Assembly (NCBI GenBank): GCA_001695595.3
Contig: MBPM02000007.1
Location: forward strand, 1,302,001-1,366,000
Reading direction: 5' to 3'
DNA: 64,000 nt
Source: Plasmopara viticola
Lineage: Eukaryota > Oomycota > Peronosporomycetes > Peronosporales > Peronosporaceae
The stretch's first letter is position 1; each line of letters starts with the position of its first letter. The notes under the pieces were generated by a model, which was not told where the DNA came from, did no database searches, and saw only the letters and a list, made by a program, of their open reading frames with translations. Positions 56,908 through 64,000 of this stretch are shown here, in pieces. Both the position numbers and the translations under genes were made by a program.

Positions 56908-57501
56908 CTAGACGAAAAGCGTGTCTACCCTTTTGCCATTCGTGAACACAGTCACCTTGAGGTTGCGTCATGTTATGGTGACCATCATATCCCTTAGCTC
57001 ATGAACATACTCAAGTCTTTCTTGATTGCAGGGAAGAACGCATGATAGCCGATGGAGCTCAAAGTTCGCCAAAAATTGTCGCTTTAACTGCTTTTCGTCT
57101 GTTTCAAAGACATAACGCACTCTGGTAAAGTGGTTTTGCAAGTAGTCTTCGAAGTGAGTGAGTGCGAACGTGACGCAACCCTGTGCATCTATGAACGAGG
57201 CCTCCTTATTGGCTCTTTAATATGACAAATGAACAGATTCGGGCTTTACTGCAATCAAAAATTTCTTAACCTTCATCGACTTGGACCTCCCAGAAGAATC
57301 CCCACATGACTGTGCTACTTGAGCCCTAAAATATAGACGTTGACTTGTAGGATGCAAAACGTGCTTATCCGACACATATGAAAGGGTGCTTTTATCTGTA
57401 CTTGAAGCTTTTCGAGGGTTCAGGAAGTCAACTACCCGTATGAGCAAAAAAATATCTCGAAGTATTTCCAGGTAGACAAGAGGCTGACTGTCGCCCACCA
57501 A
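56908..57501 (-). pseudogene. Decayed coding region with in-frame stops, unidentified
   Basis: One minus-strand frame runs nearly 200 codons with only two internal stops (after ...KPESVHLSY and after ...MMVTIT). It reads as protein throughout: LEILRDIFLLIRVVDFLNP, TFALTHFEDYLQNHF, RVRYVFETDEKQLKRQF, LPCNQERLEYVHELRD and VTVFTNGKRVDTL. It has no ATG at the start. It directly adjoins the R2 repeat copy, so both may belong to one decayed element. No family is recognised. Confidence 0.45.
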
Positions 57502-58960
57502 TCTTTCATTGCTCCTTTCATCAGGAAATCAGCTTTATCCAAATATCGACTTGTTCTGGCATGCCCAGAATCTACATAGTTTTGAACAAAACGAGACGTC
57601 CAAACATTGCATGTTTCTGCATCCTACATTACAACATCAGTAGATGTCTTTTGATACAATTACTTGCCGGAGCAACAATTTGTTTCCATTATGTAACTTT
57701 GTGATGCTACACCACTATGTGTATGATATCCGGTGCTAAAACCATTGTTGTAAGGTCAAGTATTACATATGAATTCGCTTGCATCTTTCAACAAATTGTA
57801 ACTACTCACAATATACATTGTGTATTACGTATCTCTCACTACTATTCAAGTGTGAAACTCACGAAACGCGAAACTCTTTTCCAAGGCTTGCACGCTTAAC
57901 AGGAAGACAAGTGTATATAACAGCTTTATTCGCAGTCTCAAAGTGCAACTTTTTATTATAGTAATAACATCACATCATGGCATAATTTCATGTTACCCCT
58001 TAAGTTCTTTATTATTAAAAGAATTGAAGGCAGTGATCACTTCATCGTGATGTTTTCAAAATAGAGGCTTTGCAAGCAAATGAGCACCGACACAAAACAA
58101 AGGCTTAATTGCGCGTATTGCAACGATGAGAAGTATAGCTTTGCCAATAAAGAATAGTAAAGAATTAGAAAGTAAATGATTGTGCAGAGGAACTTAAGAT
58201 TAAAATAACATTTTACTTGACAAAATATATTTCTGCGCTTGCTGGGATTCGACGAAATTTGAACTTCGATTTATTCGCTTGATCTGGTACGGCGCTCAAT
58301 CTGGAACCATATTACTCTCTTGTACCTTATCGTACCTGTTACAAAATCTACAAGCACTTTGATATATCATAAATAAAAGCTTCAATGTGCTGAGAAGGGA
58401 CCTCAAGTACGCAATGGAAGGCATGATCGAAACACCGCAAATCTATGATTCGTTATCGTGGGGAACGCTTTTAAAATGCGAGCGTCGATAGGGCTGAGTT
58501 AGTGTATACGACGGCTTTGGCATAGATAGAATCGATGCAACTTTAAAGAAAACGCAGGAATGTTACTACTTGTGCACCATTGACAGATCTTTAATATCAA
58601 TAATTGTCGCAATTGATTATACATCATATTCCCACTTTTTTATCGCAATCTTGCAAGTATCAAATGCTTCCATCTAGACGTAAATTGGAGTTTCGTGTAT
58701 GTAGAGACTGGAGTTTGTTTTTGCTTTCGCTCAACATCGGCGGAAAGACAACAGCACATCTTTCTGCAAAATCTATATAAACAAAACGAATAATACATAT
58801 TTCAAATATTCGGTCTCTAAACTCAGCGGGCATGTATGTCATAGTCGAAATTTTCTTGGATAAGAGTCACATTCTAACCACCAAATTGTCGTGAACACGC
58901 CGACGGTTCCTACGATTTATGTCCACTCTCGATAAATGAGCAAACAAATTCGCAGTTTAT
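57502..58960. other. Gene-poor stretch left of the retrotransposon
   Basis: Very AT-rich, with only short frames. A 60-codon minus-strand frame at 58660-58842 is unassigned. Confidence 0.5.
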
Positions 58961-58965
58961 GTTTC
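58961..58965. repeat. Target-site duplication, left
   Basis: GTTTC abuts the left LTR and is repeated exactly at 63395-63399 beyond the right LTR, as expected for a copia insertion. Confidence 0.85.
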
Positions 58966-59111
58966 TGTTGAGAAGAAAGTAAAAACCGAAGTGAATATAT
59001 TTATCTTGACCAATGAACGGCTACCATATGTAATTACTAACTGTAACGTACTTGTAAATACTGTGAAGCCATTCACCTGTTCAACATGCATTCAGCGGTG
59101 TAATTTTAACG
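58966..59111 (-). repeat. 3' LTR of the copia element
   Basis: 146 bp, starting TGTTGAGAAG on the + strand. It differs from the other LTR by one missing G, one G/A change and the last base (G instead of A), so its inner terminus is no longer TG...CA. Confidence 0.92.
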
Positions 59112-59124
59112 CTCCCACTCACCG
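59112..59124 (-). other. Candidate polypurine tract
   Basis: On the minus strand, GGTGAGTGGGAGC lies immediately upstream of the 3' LTR, where a polypurine tract for plus-strand priming is expected. Confidence 0.5.
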
Positions 59125-59172
59125 CTAATGCTGTGTGTCCTTTGTTGCTGACTTGGTCTTGATTCCGGTGGC

Positions 59173-60368
59173 TTATCGCAGATACTTAAGCATCTTGGTC
59201 CCAACTGCCTTCGTCAGCATATCTGCAAGCTGACTCTTCGTGTCGATATATTCGATCTTCAACAGTCCTTCTTGCACGTTCTCACGAATAAAGTGGTGCT
59301 TGATGTCCTAGCATGGTATCCGGCGTTATTGGCTAACGCAATAGCACCTTGGTTGTCTTCCCAAACCTGTGTGCCTTCAACTTGCTCGTGACCCATGTTT
59401 TTTAGCATTGCCCGCGTCCAAAGAACTTCTTGTGGGCATAAACTGAGAGCCATATACTCAGCTTCCGCTGAGCTCAGCGCGACTGTCCGCTGGTACTTCG
59501 ACTTGAATACCACTGGTGCGCTTGCAATCATGACCATAATTCCCGAGACCGAGCGTCTGTCATTCGTGTTGCTGCCCCAATCTGCATCCGAGTATGCCTT
59601 GACCGTAACGCTTCCAGTTCCTCGGTAGACGATACCGATTTGACGCGTAGTCTTCAGATACCGTACTACTCGAATTGCTGCGCTCCAATGTTGTAGTCCT
59701 GGGTTCTCCAGAAAACGTGATAGCTGCGTCACCACGTAAGCAATATCAGGCCAAGTGCATGTCGTTATGTACAGCAAGCATCCAATCAAAGAGCGATAAG
59801 GCTTTGATTGCATTGTCGACTGTCCCTCTTCCGTTGTGGGTGACTGCTTTGACGACAGCTTCAATCCTGATACGCAAGGGTTTTCAACACTTTTGGCATC
59901 TTGTTGACCGAATCGCTTGACCACGTCATCGATGTAGCGAGTCCGTTTGATCATCAATATTCCAGCTGACCTGTCGTGATCAATTTCCATACCCAAAATA
60001 AATTCCGCCTGACCAAGCTCCTTCATCTTGAAAGCATTCTTGAGTACTTCCTTTACTTGATTTAATTCTTTGCTGCTTCTTGCTGCGATAATCATGTCAT
60101 CCACATATAGTCCAACGTAAGCAAAACCTTCTTCAGTTCTCTTGACATAAACACATTGATCTGCTCCGCAACTCTTAAAGCCATTCCTGACGAAGACACG
60201 ATGTATTGTCTTGTTCCAGGCACTCGCTGCTTGCTTAAGTCCGTAAATAGCCTTGTTTAGTTGACATATGTATCCTTGAGCATTGTCGACACCAAGCGGA
60301 ACTTCCATGAAAACGTTGTCCGTCAACACGCTATTAAGAAAAGCCGTGTCGACGTCTAGCTGTTCCAT
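59173..60368 (-). pseudogene. pol: copia pol, reverse transcriptase and RNase H part
   Basis: The reverse transcriptase begins QLDVDTAFLNSVL and has the catalytic YVDDMIIA box and KQAASAWN. RNase H shows SDADWGSNTNDRRSVSG, LSSAEAEYMALS and WEDNQGAIALANNAGYHAR. Just after that, near 59290, a deletion shifts the frame. The original frame ends at 59259, while the shifted one continues through HHFIRENVQEGL and DTKSQLADMLTKAV to a TAA at 59173. The segment is in the same frame as the integrase part, separated only by the TGA at 60405-60407. Confidence 0.9.
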
Positions 60369-60404
60369 TTGATAGCCACATTCAACACATACCGCGAGAA
60401 TTAT

Positions 60405-62510
60405 TCAAATCGAATTCATGTTGGCAACCGGGGAATATGTCTCGAAAAAGTCAACGCCATACTTCTGCTTGAAACCTTTCGCGACTAGTTGTGCCTTGTA
60501 TCGCACGATAGCGCCATTCTGATCACGCTTTTTGGCAAATACCCATCGTGATCCAATTGTGCGTCCAATATCCCCTCGTGGCTGCAATGTCCACGTTTTA
60601 TTCTCTTCGTGAGAGCGAAGCTCAGCATCCATTGCTTCACGCCATTTCATTGCATCGTCGCTTGCCATTGCTTGAGTATAAGTAGTCGGTGAGTTAATAT
60701 CATCGTCAATATTCACAGCGTAGGCAAGAAAGGCTTCCGCAATTAGTCCATCTTCGTCAATCCTAGCACGCTTTGGAGTCGGTGGGCCCTCACTTCCTTC
60801 TGTTGACTCTCCACCATCGGAACCGTTTCTTAGCATTAGCACTGGCTCACGTCTTATTCGTGTTCGCTCCAATTCAGGCCGAAACACCAAACGATCTTCT
60901 TGTTGCACTTGGGAAGGTTGATGATACTCCGTTAGCTCAAGTCGGTTTCGTACAGGGCTCTCAGAAGGCATTAGCCGCTGTACAACGGCGCTTGGCGTAC
61001 GATTCACATCCTCCATATCGACATCCTCGACTGTCTCTTCGACAGCTCCCATGGGATCGTCCGGAACTGACTGTCGATCCACTTGATGCTGAACATTGAC
61101 TTCATCACCATCCTTAACTACTTGAACAATTGTTTCCGGCTTAAGCTCTTGCGTGTCGTAGATGCCGCCCACTTCACGCTCATCCAACTTTACAGAGCGG
61201 GTGACTTTAATCTTGGCATTCTCCAAGTCAAACACGCGATAGCCCTTGACATTCTCTGCATAGCCAAGAAACATACACTTGAAACTCTTGGGTTTCAGTT
61301 TGGTCCGTTTCACATCGTCAATATGAGCGTAGCCTTGCGAATTAAATACGCGCAAGTGATCCATTCGAGGCTTCATTTTGAAAACTAGCTCATACGGCGT
61401 GGTGTCAGGATGGACCGTATTGCTGGAGCGATTAATTAAATGAACCGCTGTAGTAACCGCTTCCGCCCACCATTCCGTCGAAACGCTCTTGTAGTGTAAT
61501 ATGCTGCGGGCTTTCTCCATAATTGTCCTGTTCATACGCTCCGCTACTCCGTTCTGCTGCGGGCTGTATGGGACGGAGCGCTGGTGTACAATGCCGTTCT
61601 CTTGACATATTCCTGCCATATTCTTGTATACGAACTCGGTTCCGTTGTCGGATCGCAAACATCTCAGTCGTGCACCCCACTGGTGTTCGTATAATGTCAG
61701 AAACTCTTTGAACTTGCCAGCCACTTCACTCTTGCTCTTGATCAGAAAAAATGCAACATATCGTGAAAAGTCATCCACAAACGTGAGAATGTATTTGGCA
61801 CCATCCTTCGAGATAGTTCGCATTGGCCCCATGACATATGTGTGAACACGCTCCAACACACGTGTCGTCTTTGTCATTGAACGAGACGGAAACACCGTCA
61901 TCGTCTGCTTGCCCTTCAAACACCCGGCACACAATATTTCCACACTTTGCTTGATAATTGGGATACCATTAGTTAATCGCTGTGTCCTGATCAGCGCATC
62001 CTTGCTGGGGTGCCCCATGCGTGCATGCCAAAGCTCCCACTGATTGTCAGTCCCAGTATATTCAACGAGACATGCTTCTTCTTGCTCACAGTCAAGAAAA
62101 TACGACTTTCCAGCTTTTGTGCCCGACGCAATTGCTTGCTTCTTGATCCAAATGACACATGACGAACGCGAAAATTCCACACTCATGCCACGCTCTGCCA
62201 GCTTGCCAACTGACAGCAACCTTCTGTCGAGTCCGGGAATGTGCAGAACGTCAACCATGCGAATCCTCATTCCGTTCAAACCAGTCAATTTTACCGTGCC
62301 GGCTCCTTTGACAAGCAACTTCTTCCCGTCTGCAATCGTAACTTCGATGCTAGCTTCTAGGCCCTTGTAATCAAACAAGTCCTTCCTCTGTGGGGTCATG
62401 TGGGAAGTTGCTCCACTGTCAATCAGCCATCCTGATGACTTCCCTTCACCAACAGCAAACACCGTGTCGTCGCTGTTGAATCTTTTACCGGCCGGGCAGT
62501 TCCGCTTCAT
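60405..62510 (-). pseudogene. pol: copia pol, protease and integrase part
   Basis: The frame continues upstream of 62510 through a CCHC zinc knuckle (CFNCDQFGHMKRNC). The aspartic protease motif is WLIDSGATSHMT. The GAG-pre-integrase region (LWHARMGHPS, CAGCLKGKQT) supplies the integrase HHCC finger. The integrase core shows TFVDDFSRYVAFFL, LRSDNGTEFV and YSPQQNGVAERMNR. A linker rich in acidic and Ser residues precedes the start of the reverse transcriptase (SRWVFAKKRDQNGAIVRYKA). The frame stops at TGA 60405-60407 inside that domain. Confidence 0.92.
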
Positions 62511-62629
62511 GTGTCCAAACTGGTCACAGTTGAAGCACTTGCCCTTGAATCCGCCGTTATTGCCTGGAGGACCACCCTTTCGTCCATTGTCCCGTCCACC
62601 TTTAAATCTTCTAGCATTTCCATTTTCAT

Positions 62630-63205
62630 TTACGCGAAACGCTTTCTCTGTAGCTTCGTTCCTCTGCAGCTTCTCCGACCTCTGAGCAGCTTCTCCTTGA
62701 CTTCTATCAACGAAATGTCCCTTGCATTTTCCACAATCGACGAAATCAAGTCGAACTCCGAAGGTAGACTGCTGAGAAGAACCACCAGCTGGTGTGACTC
62801 ATCAATTTGCTCTCCCGTAGTCTGTAGTCCCACTACTAGCTCGTCAAAAGAGTCCAGATGCTCTGCCATGCTTGTTCCACTTTCCATCTTGAACTCATGT
62901 AGACGACGAGTCATCACAACACGATTGTGAAGAGTCGAGCGATTGTAGAAATCGCGGAGGGTTCCCCACGCCTCCACAGCACGCGTAGCCGACCGAATCT
63001 TGGTCTCGTGCTGGATCTCAACGCCTTGAGCAATGATGCCTAGCGTCTTGGCATCATTAACCAGCCACGCCTCCGTGACGTCCTTCTCTTCCTTGACGGC
63101 CATGATGTGTCCCAGGAGACCCTTCCGCGCCAGGGTCATCCTCATGTTAAACTCCCAGTGGTAATAGTCACCACTTCCTAGGAGGACTTCGGTGCGCTTG
63201 TTCAT
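62630..63205 (-). pseudogene. gag: copia gag
   Basis: The ATG at 63205 gives 191 residues of UBN2/copia-type gag: GSGDYYHWEFNMRMTLARKG, AWGTLRDFYNRSTLHNRVV and DSFDELVVGLQTTGEQIDES. It ends early at TAA 62630 because the frame changes around 62660-62680. In the alternative frame the sequence reads on into the zinc knuckle and protease. Gag and pol were therefore probably one continuous frame originally. Confidence 0.88.
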
Positions 63206-63247
63206 ATTGGGCGAGAACGTTGCTTGAGCTTGTTGTGGCTGTTAACC

Positions 63248-63394
63248 TGTTGAGAAGAAAGTGAAAAACCGAAGTGAATATATTTATCTTGACCAATGAA
63301 CGGCTACCATATATAATTACTAACTGTAACGTACTTGTAAATACTGTGAAGCCATTCACCTGTTCAACATGCATTCAGCGGTGTAATTTTAACA
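63248..63394 (-). repeat. 5' LTR of the copia element
   Basis: 147 bp with intact TGTTG...TAACA ends. About 98% identical to the other LTR. Confidence 0.92.
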
Positions 63395-63399
63395 GTTTC
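63395..63399. repeat. Target-site duplication, right
   Basis: GTTTC, identical to 58961-58965. Confidence 0.85.
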
Positions 63400-64000
63400 A
63401 ATCTTGGCCACTTTCAGCGCTAATTGGCTATCGCACAGAACTTTAAAGAGCGTCTCCATTAACGTTTTCTGTTCATTTTGTTCATGCTACAAAAATGTCT
63501 CCGATAGCCTCTATCGATGGTCTGTTCGCCTGACAGTTGTAAAAGCGATGCGCATAGCGTCAAGCTCATGCGCAAAAGCTTTCTTCGAACAACTCTACTT
63601 TCAGTATCTCAAAATACATCATGCTCGTGTTATTGATAACTTAACCCGGCAGAGTCAGCATCTTACAAAATCAGCAACTGAAGTCTGTGACCACTTACTA
63701 CTGTCTTTTCTGTATGCCCCGATAGCGGTACAACATTTATAACATGATCGCTTCTGATCAAATTGCCCATCTTTGAGCTGATGCCTAACAGCTGCAAGAC
63801 AATGTCTGGTTGGAAGCTGAGCTGCATTCGTCGCGTGGTTGATTGAGTAAGTTGCGGTATTTACCGCTTCTACTCATCTATCAGTTGGAACGCTCTACTA
63901 TTTTACACTTCGTTTGGCTCTTTCATATTCGTCCTAATTATGCGCTCTACCACCCTCTGCTAATGAAGACTATATGGAGCAAAACGCTAATAAGCGATAT
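63400..64000 (-). mobile_element. Older, decayed copia fragment, cut by the window edge
   Basis: 63838-64000 aligns co-linearly with the integrase region of the intact element (about 61430-61590). Shared pieces include ACCGCTTC, GGAACGCTCT/GAAACGCTCT, ATAATTGTCCT/ATATTCGTCCT and CGCTC. Translated, it resembles PYSPQQNGVAERMNR with many changes and stops. Nearer the younger element, a minus-strand VLCDSQLALKVAKIE is reminiscent of the copia RNase H cDNQ motif. The younger element appears to have inserted beside or into this relic. Confidence 0.6.

Larger units (their letters stand above)
58966..63394 (-). mobile_element. Ty1/copia LTR retrotransposon, complete ends, coding region disabled
   Basis: A 4429-bp element on the minus strand with two near-identical LTRs, a 5-bp target duplication and the copia domain order gag - protease - integrase - reverse transcriptase - RNase H. 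Its single coding unit is broken in three places: a frame change between gag and pol, an in-frame TGA in pol, and a frame change in RNase H. A purine tract, GGTGAGTGGGAG on the minus strand, lies next to the left (3') LTR. The stretch just inside the right (5') LTR reads GGTTAACAGCC on the minus strand; I could not match it to a primer tRNA. The LTRs differ at only three positions, so the insertion is fairly recent. Confidence 0.95.

Noticed and set aside
62511..62930. Plus-strand frames across the retrotransposon
   Set aside because: They are antisense to gag and pol and have no domains.
1..64000. CRISPR arrays, bacterial operons, rRNA genes
   Set aside because: No regularly spaced short repeats, ribosome-binding-site-led gene strings or rRNA sequence were found; introns and gene content are eukaryotic.

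Overview
The window looks like nuclear DNA of an oomycete. Its genes are compact and either intron-less or split by short GT-AG introns of mostly 56-76 bp. Intergenic distances inside gene clusters are very small. The protein set is typical of stramenopiles: a BT1-family folate/biopterin-type transporter, an EF-hand/ankyrin/fibronectin-III mosaic, and a flagellar CFAP100 protein. The surrounding sequence is AT-richer and full of retroelement and gene remnants. The intact CFAP100 gene points to a lineage that still makes flagellated zoospores (Phytophthora or a Plasmopara-like downy mildew) rather than one that has lost flagella. That placement is inference; no search was run.

Layout. 1-8.5 kb is gene-poor and holds two dispersed repeat families. 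8.5-19.0 kb is a gene cluster: BT1 transporter (+), small LRR protein (+), very large armadillo-repeat protein (-), a hypothetical protein (+), and TFIIE alpha (-, four exons). 19.0-26.9 kb is gene-poor with coding remnants. 26.9-40.7 kb is the second cluster: a Qbc-SNARE-like protein with an inserted C2H2 finger and a beta-trefoil-like tail (+), CFAP100 (-), a five-repeat PDZ-like protein (+), a TMEM184/DUF300 membrane protein (-), FACT subunit SPT16 (+), and an EF-hand/ankyrin/FN3 protein with nine exons (+). 40.7-58.9 kb is gene-poor and carries frameshifted coding remnants, a tRNA-Tyr-like sequence, a perfect hairpin and further copies of the repeats. 58.97-63.39 kb is a complete but disabled Ty1/copia retrotransposon (-) with 146/147-bp LTRs and a 5-bp target duplication. 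To its right is an older, decayed copia fragment.

The genes do not form a pathway. They mix housekeeping functions (transcription initiation, chromatin, membrane fusion, transport) with cell-structure functions (flagellum). Several neighbours are convergent or divergent with tiny gaps: 42 bp between the SNARE and CFAP100 stop codons, and 196 bp between the TMEM184 and SPT16 start codons. Neighbouring expression may therefore interfere or be shared. Several long open frames begin at GTG or TTG; for real genes I moved the start to the first plausible ATG.
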